A stretch of 64,000 nucleotides of DNA from Streptacidiphilus sp. P02-A3a. GTDB taxonomy: Bacteria > Actinomycetota > Actinomycetes > Streptomycetales > Streptomycetaceae. This document shows, piece after piece, positions 1-8,990 of the stretch. Below the pieces are notes generated by a model that was given only the letters and a program-made list of their open reading frames with translations, was not told the DNA's origin and made no database searches. The stretch spans positions 6,457,922 through 6,521,921 of the forward strand of contig NZ_CP048289.1 in NCBI RefSeq assembly GCF_014084105.1. Reading direction: 5' to 3'. Positions within the stretch are counted from its first letter, which is position 1. Each line of letters opens with the position of its first letter. The translations under genes were made by a program, and so were the position numbers.

Positions 1-18
1 TTCCTCCTTGAGGAGGAA
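1..18. other. Inverted repeat at the window edge
   Basis: TTCCTCC and GGAGGAA form a perfect 7-bp stem around a 4-nt TTGA loop. It could be the end of a terminator for a gene lying to the left of the window, or chance purine/pyrimidine symmetry. There is no T-run after it. Confidence 0.3.
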
Positions 19-189
19 TCCCCCGTCGCACCGGGCGGATAGCGTCGTGAACGGACAAGTCGTGGACGGACGGACGGACGGGCGGTCGCGGTCGCGCCGG
101 GCCGCCGGTGCGCCCTTCCGCGCACCGCGGCAGGCGCTGCCGCCCGACCGGGAAGGCCGCGCCGCACTCCTACGAAGGGCGAGCCCGCC

Positions 190-1206
190 ATGGCAGACCG
201 TGAACTCCCCGCCGGTCCGGGGCGGCGGGCGCGCGCGCCCCGACGCCGACGGGCCCGCCTGGCGTCCGGCGCGCCGCTCCTCGCCGCGGCCCTGCTGCTC
301 GTCGGCTGCACCGCCCCGACCGCGACCTCCGGCGCGGCCCCGGCCCGTGCGGCGAAGCCGACGCCGACACCGACGCCGCAGGGCCCCTATGTGGCGCTCG
401 GGGACTCCTACACCTCCGGCCTCGACATCCCGGACCCGGTCGGCAGCCCGGCCGGTTGCGACCGTTCGAGCCGCAACTACCCGTCCCTGGTGGCCCGTTA
501 CTTCAAGCTGGGGCCGAGTGAGGTGCACGACGTCAGTTGCAGTGGCGCGACCACCGGCGACCTGTCGTCGCCGCAGAGCACGCAGGACGGCAGCAACCCG
601 GCCCAACTCTCCTCCGTGGACGCGGGGACCGCGCTCGTCACCGTCGGCATCGGCGGCAACGACATCGACTTCACCGGGATCCTCACCCACTGCGTCGCCC
701 TCGACGCGCTCGGCGACGTCGTCGGCAAGCTGCACCACTTCGCCGACGAGGACGCGCCGTGCCGCGCGTACTACACCGACGACGGCACCGACCAGATCGG
801 GCAGCGGATCGGCGCCACCGCCACCGCGCTGGCCGGTGTGCTCGCCCGGATCCGCCAACTCGCGCCGCACAGCCGGGTCTTCGTCGTCGGCTACCCCGAC
901 CTGCTGCCCACCGCGGACAGTGCGGGGTGCGCGCACGTGCTCGGTGTCACCGCGGCCGACGTCGACTACCTCAACGGGGAGGAGGTCCAGCTCAACCGCG
1001 TGCTGCAACAACAGGCCAGGGCGGCCGGGGACGTCTACGTCGACACCTACACGCCCTCCCGTGGACACGACGCCTGCGCCGCCCGGGCCACCCGCTGGAT
1101 CGAACCGCTGTTCCCCGACGCGGCGGCGGCGCCGATGCACCCCAACGCCGTTGGCCAACAGGGCATCGCCACCGCCGTCGAGCACAGCATCGCCGCCGCC
1201 TACTGA
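190..1206 (+). CDS. Secreted SGNH/GDSL-family lipase or esterase
   Basis: This 338-residue protein is an exported serine hydrolase that probably cleaves lipid or acyl esters outside the cell. The N-terminus is Arg-rich, then hydrophobic, and ends in a lipobox-like LLVGC near residue 40, so it may be a lipoprotein. A Thr/Pro stretch follows. Block I of the SGNH fold is seen as ALGDSYTSG (catalytic Ser), block III as GIGGNDIDF, and block V as MHPNAVGQ (catalytic His). The paired block-V acid is less clear. Several Cys residues suggest the disulfides usual in streptomycete SGNH lipases. ATG follows a GAAGGGCGAG purine stretch. The gene is convergent with the penicillin-binding protein gene, with 11 nt between the stops. 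The substrate cannot be told from sequence. Confidence 0.9.
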   Translation: MADRELPAGPGRRARAPRRRRARLASGAPLLAAALLLVGCTAPTATSGAAPARAAKPTPTPTPQGPYVALGDSYTSGLDIPDPVGSPAGCDRSSRNYPSLVARYFKLGPSEVHDVSCSGATTGDLSSPQSTQDGSNPAQLSSVDAGTALVTVGIGGNDIDFTGILTHCVALDALGDVVGKLHHFADEDAPCRAYYTDDGTDQIGQRIGATATALAGVLARIRQLAPHSRVFVVGYPDLLPTADSAGCAHVLGVTAADVDYLNGEEVQLNRVLQQQARAAGDVYVDTYTPSRGHDACAARATRWIEPLFPDAAAAPMHPNAVGQQGIATAVEHSIAAAY

Positions 1207-1217
1207 CGTTTCGTCAA

Positions 1218-3473
1218 CTACCCCTCATAGGACGAGTGGTGCGGGTTCGGCGCGGAGTGGTGGGAGTGCGGCCAGGTGGGCGGCGAGTCCGCCGCGTCGC
1301 CCGGCGAGGGCGGCGTGGAGGGGACGAGCGAGGCGGTGAGCGAGGGGTCCGGCGAGGCCGGACCGGAGGACTTGCTCGGCGGCAGGCTGGCGGGCGGGCT
1401 GCTGGGAGCCGGGGAGCCGGACGTCCTGGAGGAGGTCCGACCCGAGGTCGGCGTCGCCGGGGCGATCGGGACCGACCACTGCCCGCCGTCCGCGACCGGC
1501 GGCGCCGACGAGGCGGCGCCCCCCACCGACGCGGGCGGGTTCGGGAACGCCGGGGACCGGCCGCCGGTGACCGACTTCATGTAGTCCTGCCAGATGTCGG
1601 TCGGGAAGACCACGCTCAGGTCGGCGTCGAGGCCGCCGAGGTGGTCCAGCGACTGCACCACGGTTCTGCCCTTGGGATCCACCCGGTAGTCCCACAGGCC
1701 CACGGTGGTGACGATGTCCGTGGTGTAGCCGGAGTACCAGGCGCTGGCGTCGCCGCCGATGGTACCGCTCTCACCGGCCGTGTGCTCGTCGCCGCCGACC
1801 GCCGACAGCGCCGCCGGACCGGGCGGGACGGCCGAGTTGGAGACGGGGGCCGCGCCCTGGGAGGCGAGCAGGCCGGTGATGGTCGCGGCGGTGTCGGCGG
1901 ACATCGCCGCGCTGCCCTGCGGCCGGTAGTGCCACACCGTACGGCCGTTCACGGTCACCGACAGCGCCATCGACAACTCGTGGTACACGCCGCCGTCGGC
2001 GAAGACCGCGTAGGCGGCGGCCATCCGGGCCGGCGACTCCGGCGCGATACCCAGCCCGAGTTGCTGATCCTTCCTCAGTTTCGCCAGTGGTTCCGGGAGT
2101 TCGGTCGGGTTTGCCTCCAGGTTCTGGGTCAGCCCCACCTTCCCCATCAGTGACCACAGTTGCGACGCGGAGGCGGAGTCCCCGCCGCCCTCGCCGAGCG
2201 CGGCGGTCATGGAGCCGCTCTGGCCGGACCCGGCGGCGCCGAGCTGGGCGGCGGTGGCGAACGCCGACATCTGCGAACCGGGCTCGATCTGCGCCTGGGT
2301 CGCGTTGTCGTACTGGGTGCTGCCCGGATAGAAGGCCAGCAGCTCACCGCTGTGGGTGTCCACGCTGGCGAGACCGACCTGCACCCCCTTGTCGACGGCG
2401 GCCTGGCCCGGGCTCTTCGGGTTCAGCCGCTCGTACAGGTCGGACTTCACCGTCCGTACCGCGGCGGTCATGTCGGCCTGGTTGAAGGTGGTCCGGATGA
2501 CGTCACCGCCCGCGTGCGCGGCGGCGGAGCTGGGGACCGCCGGGTCCTGCTGGTGCAGCTTGTCCAGGTAGGTGTCGGCCACCTGCGCCATCGCCGAGTC
2601 GTCCACCCCGTTGGCGTCGTAGCTGACCGCGCCGGGCAGCGGCAGCGCGGTCGGCCAGACCGCGGCCTGGAGCTGCGCCGGGGTCAGCTGACCGGCCTTC
2701 ACCATCGCCTTGAGCACCAACGCCCAACGGGCCTTCAGTAGTTGCTGTGAAGTGGGATCGGTCTGCGACAGCACCGTCGGCTCGTTCACCAGCGCGGCCA
2801 GGTAGGCCGCCCGCGCGGGGTCGGTGATCTGGTCGACCGGCACACCGAAGTAGGTCTCGGCGGCGGCCTCGATCCCGTAGGACCCGCGGCCGAAGTAGAC
2901 GGTGTTGAGGTAGTCGTCGAGGATCTCCGTCTTGGGGAAGGTCGCGGTGATCTTCACCGCCTTGAAGATCTCCACCAGCTTCCTGGTGAAGGTCGGATTG
3001 TCCGTCAGATAGGCGTTCTTGACGAACTGCTGGGTGATGGTCGAGCCACCCTCGAACTCACCGCCCTGGACGTCGCTGACCAGCGCCCGGAGGATGCCCT
3101 TGGGCGCGATTCCGGCATCCGAGTAGAAGGTGGGGTTCTCGATCGAGACGATGGCGTGCTGCATCGTCTCCGGGACCCGGGTGATGGGCACCAGTTGCCG
3201 GTCCTGCAGTCCGGCCGCGTAGAAGACGGTGCCGTCGGAGTACTCGTACACCGTGGCCGTGGGCATCTTCAACGCGTTGATGTCGGGCACCTTCACGTTG
3301 GCGTAGACGATGAGCACCAGGCCGATCAGGGCCACCACGCAACCCAGCAGCCCGCCGCCGACCAGCCGCCAGGAGGGGAGCAGCGCGCGCCAGCCGGACC
3401 GGCCGGTGCGCGGGTAGTCGATGACCCGCCGGTAGCCGGTGCGCCGGACCTTCTCCTTCTTCTGTGCTCGCAC
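1218..3473 (-). CDS. GT51 peptidoglycan glycosyltransferase with degenerate penicillin-binding domain
   Basis: This 751-residue class A PBP-like protein should polymerise lipid II outside the membrane. A basic N-terminus and one TM helix (about residues 40-62) precede a GT51 domain with SIENPTFYSDAG (catalytic Glu kept) and GGSTITQQFVKN. The transpeptidase domain is altered at its defining motifs. Where SxxK is expected it reads EPGSQMSAF, without the Lys. Where KTGT is expected it reads AGESGTIGGD. The C-tail is Ser/Pro/Thr-rich and ends in a His-rich stretch. The frame is open further upstream, but GTG at 3473 lies 4 nt after the stop of the preceding gene, which fits translational coupling. 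It is last in an operon with a sigma factor and a membrane protein. It is probably an active glycosyltransferase with an inactive or repurposed transpeptidase domain. Confidence 0.88.
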   Translation of the reverse strand: MRAQKKEKVRRTGYRRVIDYPRTGRSGWRALLPSWRLVGGGLLGCVVALIGLVLIVYANVKVPDINALKMPTATVYEYSDGTVFYAAGLQDRQLVPITRVPETMQHAIVSIENPTFYSDAGIAPKGILRALVSDVQGGEFEGGSTITQQFVKNAYLTDNPTFTRKLVEIFKAVKITATFPKTEILDDYLNTVYFGRGSYGIEAAAETYFGVPVDQITDPARAAYLAALVNEPTVLSQTDPTSQQLLKARWALVLKAMVKAGQLTPAQLQAAVWPTALPLPGAVSYDANGVDDSAMAQVADTYLDKLHQQDPAVPSSAAAHAGGDVIRTTFNQADMTAAVRTVKSDLYERLNPKSPGQAAVDKGVQVGLASVDTHSGELLAFYPGSTQYDNATQAQIEPGSQMSAFATAAQLGAAGSGQSGSMTAALGEGGGDSASASQLWSLMGKVGLTQNLEANPTELPEPLAKLRKDQQLGLGIAPESPARMAAAYAVFADGGVYHELSMALSVTVNGRTVWHYRPQGSAAMSADTAATITGLLASQGAAPVSNSAVPPGPAALSAVGGDEHTAGESGTIGGDASAWYSGYTTDIVTTVGLWDYRVDPKGRTVVQSLDHLGGLDADLSVVFPTDIWQDYMKSVTGGRSPAFPNPPASVGGAASSAPPVADGGQWSVPIAPATPTSGRTSSRTSGSPAPSSPPASLPPSKSSGPASPDPSLTASLVPSTPPSPGDAADSPPTWPHSHHSAPNPHHSSYEG

Positions 3474-3477
3474 GAGT

Positions 3478-4503
3478 TCAGTTGCTCCCGCCGCTGGCGG
3501 GCAGCGTGGGTATCGGGATGGCCGCCGCGCGGCTCGTGGCGCAGACCAGACCCTCCTGCCCACCGGCGTCCTCGGGCCCCGTCGCGTGCGGATCACCCAT
3601 CGCCCCGTACGGGCAGGTCGCCGGCAGCGCCTGCCACACCCGGTTCCAGGCCGGTGCCGTGAGCAGCGCCTCGACCTGCGGCACCGTCAGCGCCTGGGTC
3701 GGCGCGCCGGTCGCCTCACCGAAGGTGACCGACTGACCGTCCGGCCCGTTCCACACCATCGTCCAGATGGCGTTGCCGGTCCCGGTTTCGGGGTCCTTCC
3801 AGGACTTGTCCACCATCATCGTGCCCCCGTCCACGGAGGTCACGGTGCAGACGTCGTAGGCGCCCGCGTTGCTGGAGCAGTAGTCGTCCTTCGAGGGGAT
3901 CCGCTCCACCAGCAGCGAGGTGGTGGACTCGCCGTTGGCGGTCGCCAGGTCCGTCTCGACCTCCGCCCCCCACTCCCCTCCGAGGCCCTCCACCTGGGGG
4001 GCGAACACCCCGAAGTCGACTCCGAGCGCGCTCTGCTTCGCCGTGCTGTACTTGGCCGGGAACAGCGAGCGCAGGGTCCGCGCGACATAGTCCGGCATCC
4101 AGGCGGTGTCAGCCGCGGCCGCCCCGCCCGAGCTCTTCAGGGGCTGCTTCACGCTGCCGGTGCCGGCGCTGTCCTTGGGTGCGGGCTCGGCCGTGGTCGC
4201 GGGCTCGGCCGTGGCCGAGGGCTTGGCTGTCGCCGTGGGCGCGGCCGTCGCCGTGGACGGGGCCGCCGCCTCCACCGAGGGGCTGCCGCCCGAAGCGCCG
4301 CCGCCCAGCAACGGCACGCCCACCGCGACGATCACCCCGAGCGTGGCGACACCCACCAGCGTCCGCTTGACGATGGCCACCCGCCGGATCCGCCGCCCCC
4401 GGCTGACCGCCCCCGCGTACAGGCTCGCCGGAGCCGGTTGCACCGCCGACTCGGCCACCGCTCTCAGCTCATGGGCGAAATCAGCCTCGATGTCCGAAGA
4501 CAT
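3478..4503 (-). CDS. Single-pass membrane protein paired with a sigma factor (possible anti-sigma or sensor)
   Basis: This 341-residue protein has a cytoplasmic segment of about 45 residues (SSDIEADFAHELRAVAESA), one TM helix at about residues 50-70 (LVGVATLGVIVAVGVPLL), an Ala/Thr/Ser/Pro-rich linker and an extracytoplasmic Cys-containing domain. It lies directly downstream of a SigE-family sigma gene and 4 nt before a PBP gene, so a role in cell-envelope signalling is likely. No zinc anti-sigma HxxxCxxC motif is present, and the anti-sigma role is inferred from position only. I chose ATG 4503 because AGAGG lies 8 nt upstream. A GTG at 4638 would add 45 residues that are mostly an imperfect repeat (GQAIPGQAIPGHP), which looks unlike a protein domain. 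Confidence 0.75.
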   Translation of the reverse strand: MSSDIEADFAHELRAVAESAVQPAPASLYAGAVSRGRRIRRVAIVKRTLVGVATLGVIVAVGVPLLGGGASGGSPSVEAAAPSTATAAPTATAKPSATAEPATTAEPAPKDSAGTGSVKQPLKSSGGAAAADTAWMPDYVARTLRSLFPAKYSTAKQSALGVDFGVFAPQVEGLGGEWGAEVETDLATANGESTTSLLVERIPSKDDYCSSNAGAYDVCTVTSVDGGTMMVDKSWKDPETGTGNAIWTMVWNGPDGQSVTFGEATGAPTQALTVPQVEALLTAPAWNRVWQALPATCPYGAMGDPHATGPEDAGGQEGLVCATSRAAAIPIPTLPASGGSN

Positions 4504-4644
4504 GCCGTTTACCTCTGCTTCCCTGCTCGGTGACCAGTGGTCGGTGGTGTTCGGATGGCCGGTTTTCGGATGGCCGGGGATTGCCTGGCCGGGGATTGCC
4601 TGGCCGGTGCTCGGCGAGTGTTCGGAGTCCGTGTCCACGGGCGA

Positions 4645-5196
4645 TCAGCGCTCCGCGATCTCGGCGAAGCTGCTGCCCAGTACCCCGCGCAGCCGCTCCA
4701 GCGCCCGGCTGCTGCGCGAGCGCACCGCCGTGGACGACAGCCGCAGGGCCGCCGCCGTCTCCTCCACGCTGCGGTCCTCCCAGTAGCGCAGCACCAGCAC
4801 CGCCCGGTCCTGCGGTGAGAGCCGCCGCAGCGAGGCCAGCAGCGTCAGCCGCAGCGCCGGATCCCCCTCCCCCGCCACGCCGTCCGCCTGCTCCGCCAGG
4901 ATCCCGGTCGGCAACTCACTGCTGCTGCGCTTGCGGCGCTGCGATATGAAGACGTTGACCAGCACCGTCTGCGCGTACCCGGCGAGGTTGTCGACCCGTG
5001 ACAGCCGCCCCCAGCGCGCGAACATCCGCCCCAGGGTCTCCTGCACCAGGTCCTCGGCCAGGTGCGCGTCCCCCGCCGTCAACAGGAACGCCGTCCGGAA
5101 CAGCTGCCCACCCCGACCCACCGCGAACTCCTGAAAGTCGACAGGCTCCTGCGCGCGGGACCGTGCCGCCGTACCGGCGACTGCCATGTGCTCCAT
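4645..5196 (-). CDS. SigE-family ECF RNA polymerase sigma factor
   Basis: This 183-residue protein has sigma region 2 (FRTAFLLTAGDAHLAEDLVQET, then the NVFISQRRKRSS DNA-melting part) and region 4 (LSPQDRAVLVLRYWEDRSVEETA followed by an HTH). Length and order match group ECF/SigE-like (SACE-type) sigma factors, which direct RNA polymerase to a small regulon and are often autoregulated. It heads a three-gene operon with the membrane protein and the PBP-like protein, so a target in cell-wall maintenance is likely. ATG 5196 and ATG 5187 (MAVAG) are both possible. The second has GGAG close upstream. Confidence 0.9.
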   Translation of the reverse strand: MEHMAVAGTAARSRAQEPVDFQEFAVGRGGQLFRTAFLLTAGDAHLAEDLVQETLGRMFARWGRLSRVDNLAGYAQTVLVNVFISQRRKRSSSELPTGILAEQADGVAGEGDPALRLTLLASLRRLSPQDRAVLVLRYWEDRSVEETAAALRLSSTAVRSRSSRALERLRGVLGSSFAEIAER

Positions 5197-5342
5197 GCCC
5201 CACTAACGCCACGGCCACATGGTTCTGTTGCAGCCAAACATCAAGAAATTGGTTTATCCGCTTTGATACCGCTTCGCTGCCGCCGCCGAGGGCGGCGAAG
5301 CGCCCCGCGCGATCGGAGTGACGCGCGGCCGGGGCGTCGTGC

Positions 5343-5811
5343 ATGATCGGCCCAGCCGTCCGCCACTCCCGCCCCTGGAAAGACCAGCCGATACCCGCGC
5401 CGCTGTCCACGTCCGCCTCCCCGCACCCGCACCCGCACCCGGTGCCTGAGTTCCGTGGCGACTTCGAGACGCACCTGACGGTGCGGTGCGACGCCGGGGC
5501 GCTCGCCCGGCTGGACCTGTGGGCGGGCGCGGCCGGTCTGAAGGTGACCCCGGGACGACGCCAGCCGACGCCTCGCCGACGCCCTGGAGCCGACCTTCGA
5601 CGTCCCGGCGGCCATCGGCCACGGCCTTGCCCGGCGCGTCCACTGGCTGGAACCGTGGACCCGGCGCTACCGCGAGCCGTACCGGGCGCAGGGCCTGCGC
5701 GCCGCGCTGCGGCGGATGGCGGACGACCTGCTGCCACTGGTCTCCGCCGTCCTGGTCACCAGGGAACTCCTCGGTGCCGACCGCTGCGACCTGGTGTGCG
5801 ACATCCCGTGA
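5343..5811 (+). pseudogene. Frameshifted remnant of a conserved hypothetical gene
   Basis: The first frame (from 5343) contains EFRGDFETHLTVRCD and AGAAGLKVT, resembling the start of a conserved streptomycete hypothetical protein. From about 5545 the coding-like sequence continues in another frame (ADALEPTFDVPAAIGHG through GADRCDLVCDIP) to a stop at 5809-5811. The sense is lost at the join, and the middle of the family's usual length appears to be missing. It lies immediately left of the recombinase module, so insertion or deletion linked to that module may have broken it. The family call is from memory of similar proteins and is uncertain. Confidence 0.45.
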
Positions 5812-5966
5812 GTTCATCTGATGCCGGGAGGGCGCCCAGCCTGCTGGCCAGGGCGTTCTGGTGCCCTTTCGATCCGAGCACCCCAGTGAAGGAACTTCAG
5901 GATTCATGAAGTAGTCTCAGTCTTCACGATGGTTCCACTTTCCTCGTGAAGCTGAGGAGGCTCGGG

Positions 5967-7043
5967 TTGGCGCTGGCCGCTGTACGGGATCTGCGCGAGC
6001 TCCGGGCGCCGGCCTCGGCTGAAGAGCTGGAGGCGTTCGAGACCGACGTGCTCGCCGGCTTCGTGCTGGCGCGGGCATCGGCGGGGCTGGCGGACGGCAC
6101 CATCCGCGGCGACGTCGGCAACCTGGAACAGATCCGGACGTGGTTCGGCCGTCCGCTGTGGGACATGGAGCCCCCGGACGCCGACGCGTACTTCGGGCGG
6201 GTGCTCCGCGGTTCGCCCAGCGGCACCCGGCTCGCCCGGTCCCAGGCGCTGACCACGTACTTCGCGTTCCTGGAACTGCGGCACAAGATCGAGATCCACC
6301 AACTGACCGGCCGGGTGGTGGACTGCCCGATCGACGAGATGAACCGCCCGCGCGGCAGCAAGGACGCCCAGCTGCGGATCCCGCCGACCTCACCCGAGGT
6401 GGACAGGCTCTTCAGCGGCTGGGCCGGCGACCTGGCGGTCTGCCGCAAGTTCGGCCCGACCGCCCGCAACTACACCGCTGCCCGGCTCATGGCGGGGGTG
6501 GGCCTGCGGGTGAACGAGGCGTGCCGACTGGACCTCGCGGATATCAAGTGGGACCTGGGCCGGTTCGGCAAGCTCCACGTCCGCTACGGCAAGGGCGCCC
6601 GGGGCTCGGGGCCGCGCGAGCGGATGGTGCCGCTGATCAACGACGTCGGGCGGACCCTGCGCTGGTTCATCGAGGACGTGTGGGGGCAGTTCGACGACGA
6701 CCACACCCGGCCCGGCGCCCCACTGTTCCCCTCGGAGCGCAAGAACGCCGACGGCTCGGCCCGCCGGGTGGGCGACGACGCCCTGCGAACGGGCCTGGCC
6801 GGGGCGGCGGAGGTCCATCTCCCAGGCTGGGCAGAGAAGTTGACTCCACATGTGCTGCGGCACTTCTGCGCGTCCGAGCTCTACCTGAACGGCATGGACC
6901 TCATCGCAATTCAGGAGGTTCTAGGACATTCTTGGATCGCGACGACAATGCGATACGTCCACGTGCACCGCACGCGGGTCGAGGATGCCTGGGTCGCCGG
7001 GCAGGAACGCGCCGCACAGCGGCTGGGAGGACTGATCCGATGA
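5967..7043 (+). CDS. Tyrosine recombinase/integrase
   Basis: This is a site-specific recombinase of about 358 residues with an N-terminal SAM-like core-binding domain (through EIHQL, about residues 1-115) and a catalytic domain. Catalytic-box residues visible are GVGLRVNEACRLDLADI (first Arg), HVLRHFCASELY (HxxR) and VLGHSWIATTMRYVHV (His and the Tyr nucleophile), so the enzyme looks intact. GAGGAGG at 5954-5960 sits 6 nt before a TTG at 5967, which I take as the start. A GTG at 5946 in the same frame has no ribosome binding site. The stop overlaps the start of the next gene (ATGA). It probably cuts and joins the ends of the element together with the large third protein. Confidence 0.9.
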   Translation: MALAAVRDLRELRAPASAEELEAFETDVLAGFVLARASAGLADGTIRGDVGNLEQIRTWFGRPLWDMEPPDADAYFGRVLRGSPSGTRLARSQALTTYFAFLELRHKIEIHQLTGRVVDCPIDEMNRPRGSKDAQLRIPPTSPEVDRLFSGWAGDLAVCRKFGPTARNYTAARLMAGVGLRVNEACRLDLADIKWDLGRFGKLHVRYGKGARGSGPRERMVPLINDVGRTLRWFIEDVWGQFDDDHTRPGAPLFPSERKNADGSARRVGDDALRTGLAGAAEVHLPGWAEKLTPHVLRHFCASELYLNGMDLIAIQEVLGHSWIATTMRYVHVHRTRVEDAWVAGQERAAQRLGGLIR

Positions 7044-7360
7044 GGTGGAACCTGCGACTGACGGCCGCGAGCAAGGGCGTCTGGAAGGCATCCGACCTGC
7101 AGCGGAGTCTGGCCGAGCACGGCCTGGTGATCTCCGCCGGCAAAATGTCCGGGCTGTGGTCCGGACAGCCGGTCTCCCTCAAGCTCGACGACCTGGACGT
7201 CATCTGCGTCGTGCTGGGCTGCGACATCGGGGACCTGCTGATCCCCCAGCCAGAGACGGTCACCCGCCCCGGCCAGGACACCGTCCAACAGGCCGCGGTC
7301 GGCTCCTCGTCCACGGTCGTGCCCAAGCGCCGCGACGGCCGCTCGCTGCCGCCGGCCTGA
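7040..7360 (+). CDS. Small XRE-type helix-turn-helix protein of the recombinase trio
   Basis: This 106-residue protein has a Cro/XRE-like DNA-binding fold: KASDLQRSLAEHGLVISAGKMSGLW reads as helices 2-3, and LDDLDVICVVLGCDIGDLL is the typical last part of such domains. The C-tail is disordered. It starts in an ATGA overlap with the integrase stop and is followed 14 nt later by the third gene, so the three are co-translated. It may direct the recombinases to the element ends or regulate them. Confidence 0.8.
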   Translation: MRWNLRLTAASKGVWKASDLQRSLAEHGLVISAGKMSGLWSGQPVSLKLDDLDVICVVLGCDIGDLLIPQPETVTRPGQDTVQQAAVGSSSTVVPKRRDGRSLPPA

Positions 7361-7374
7361 CAGAAGGTCCGCAA

Positions 7375-8946
7375 GTGGGACACATACGCGCCGACAAGCC
7401 GGCTGCCTCGTGCGCAGGGTGTCTGTCGTGGGGACAACTGCCGGGAAGGTTCTGCCGCGGCTGCTACACCTACGGCCAGACCCACGCCGTGGGGACGTGC
7501 GCCGGCTGCCGCCGAGAGGTCGCGATCCCCGAGGCGCACGGCTACTGCCGCCTCTGCCGAGCCCAGGCCACCTGGGCGGGCAAGGCCGCGGGCACTACCG
7601 GCAGAGACCGCGTGCTGCTGCCGTTCCTGCGGCAGGTCACCCACCAGCAGCTCTTCTTCGCGAACCTGCAGCGGCCCCGCAACGGCGGACCTCCCGTCGG
7701 CAAGGCTGGCCGCCGTGCCCTGCGAGTCAAGCCCCTGCCCACCGCCCCGCCGCCCGCGACGCACTGGCACCAGCCCGAACTGTCCACTGCCGCAAGGGAC
7801 TTCGGTCGGTTCGACCGCAGGCACGCAGACCTCGACAATCCCCGCCTGGTCCGGGCCCGCAAGGAGGCCCTCGCACTGGGCGAAACCCGGGGCTGGACCC
7901 GCTGGATCACCAGTGACGTCGACCGCGCCCTGGTCATCGTGCTGTCCGGCCATTCCGAGGGCGAGGTGATCCGGTACTCCGAGCTCTTCCCGCCGCTTCG
8001 CAGCCGCGGACTGTCCGTCGTCCACACCGCCGAGGTCCTGGGCCGGCTCGGCCTGTTCATCGACGACCGCACTCCCTCGGTCGACCGCTGGCTCGCGCGC
8101 AAACTCCACGGCGTCGCCCCGGGAATCCGCCGCACCGCCGAGGACTGGGCCCGCACCCTGCTCGACGGCGGTCCACGTTCGCAACCACGCGCGCCGGGCA
8201 CCGCCCGCGGCTACCTCAACGAGGTCCGCCCGGCACTTCTGGACTGGTCAAACCGCTACGACCACCTGCGGGAAGTCACCCGCCAGGACATCCTCGACGT
8301 CCGCGACGCGGTCACCGGCAAACAGCGCGAGAGCCGCATCGTCGCACTGCGGTCGCTGTTCCGGCATGCGAAGAAGACCGGCCAGGTCTTCAAGAACCCG
8401 ACCGTCCGCATCCCCATCGCCAGGCACGCCGGACCCGTCCTCCAGCCCCTGGAACAGGCCGACATCGACGAGGCGGTCACCGCCTCCACCCGCCCGCACA
8501 CGCGCCTCATCATCGCCCTGGCCGCCGTCCACGCCGCTCGACCGGGCATGATTCGCGCCCTGCGACTCGACGACGTCGACCTCGGCAACCGCCTGATCAC
8601 GATCGCCGACCACATCCGCCCGCTGGACGACCTCACCCACCACACCCTCATGCAATGGCTGGACTACCGGCGCACCCGCTGGCCGAACACCGCTAACCCC
8701 CACCTGCTGATCACCCAGAAGTCCGCCGTCGGGCACGGACCCGTCGGCAAGCTCTGGGTCACCCAAGCCACCCGCAACCTCCCCGCGAACCTGGAACGCC
8801 TCCGCGTCGACCGCCAGCTCGAAGAAGCCCTCACCCACGGCCCCGACCCACTCCACCTCGCCCTGGTCTTCGGCATCGACGAGAAGACCGCCATCCGCTA
8901 CGCGGCCTCCGCCCGACAGCTCCTAGATCCCGATATCGCACCCTAA
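7375..8946 (+). CDS. Zinc-ribbon protein with degenerate tyrosine-recombinase-like region
   Basis: This 523-residue protein starts with GTG after AGAAGG (7362-7367). The first 70 residues carry CxxC pairs (CAGC, CRGC, CAGC, CRLC) typical of two zinc ribbons. The second half resembles a phage-integrase core: a SAM-like segment (LLDWSNRYDHLREVTRQDIL), RALRLDDVDLGNRLI after an AARPGM that would align with the first catalytic Arg, and a final FGIDEKTAIRYAASARQLL. The HxxR box is not recognisable, so it is probably not catalytic alone and may be a DNA-targeting partner of the upstream integrase. It is last in the trio. Confidence 0.75.
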   Translation: MGHIRADKPAASCAGCLSWGQLPGRFCRGCYTYGQTHAVGTCAGCRREVAIPEAHGYCRLCRAQATWAGKAAGTTGRDRVLLPFLRQVTHQQLFFANLQRPRNGGPPVGKAGRRALRVKPLPTAPPPATHWHQPELSTAARDFGRFDRRHADLDNPRLVRARKEALALGETRGWTRWITSDVDRALVIVLSGHSEGEVIRYSELFPPLRSRGLSVVHTAEVLGRLGLFIDDRTPSVDRWLARKLHGVAPGIRRTAEDWARTLLDGGPRSQPRAPGTARGYLNEVRPALLDWSNRYDHLREVTRQDILDVRDAVTGKQRESRIVALRSLFRHAKKTGQVFKNPTVRIPIARHAGPVLQPLEQADIDEAVTASTRPHTRLIIALAAVHAARPGMIRALRLDDVDLGNRLITIADHIRPLDDLTHHTLMQWLDYRRTRWPNTANPHLLITQKSAVGHGPVGKLWVTQATRNLPANLERLRVDRQLEEALTHGPDPLHLALVFGIDEKTAIRYAASARQLLDPDIAP

Positions 8947-8990
8947 GAATCTATAGACACTTAGCATGATGATCTATTAATGTATCGACT
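8947..8990. other. A+T-rich junction after the recombinase trio
   Basis: This 44-nt stretch is far richer in A/T than its surroundings and contains ATCTAT twice plus a CTATAG palindrome. It could be the right end of the element, an attachment core, or the promoter of the small gene that begins at 8991. Nothing in the sequence decides among these. Confidence 0.35.

Larger units (their letters stand above)
5946..8946 (+). mobile_element. Tn554-like recombinase-trio module (boundaries not defined)
   Basis: Three overlapping or closely spaced genes code for a tyrosine recombinase, a small HTH protein and a large zinc-ribbon protein with an integrase-like C-terminal half. This layout recalls Tn554-type elements, which carry two tyrosine recombinases and a small accessory protein, and other actinobacterial integrase trios. 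No cargo gene lies between them. Flanks: a short CTTCA/TGAAG inverted repeat at 5895-5911 on the left and an A+T-rich stretch at 8947-8990 on the right. I found no convincing terminal repeats or target duplication, so the limits given are those of the genes. Confidence 0.5.

Noticed and set aside
4530..4638. Upstream extension of the sigma-linked membrane protein as coding
   Set aside because: The extension is made from short imperfect DNA repeats and a good ribosome binding site exists at the later ATG, so it is more likely untranslated.
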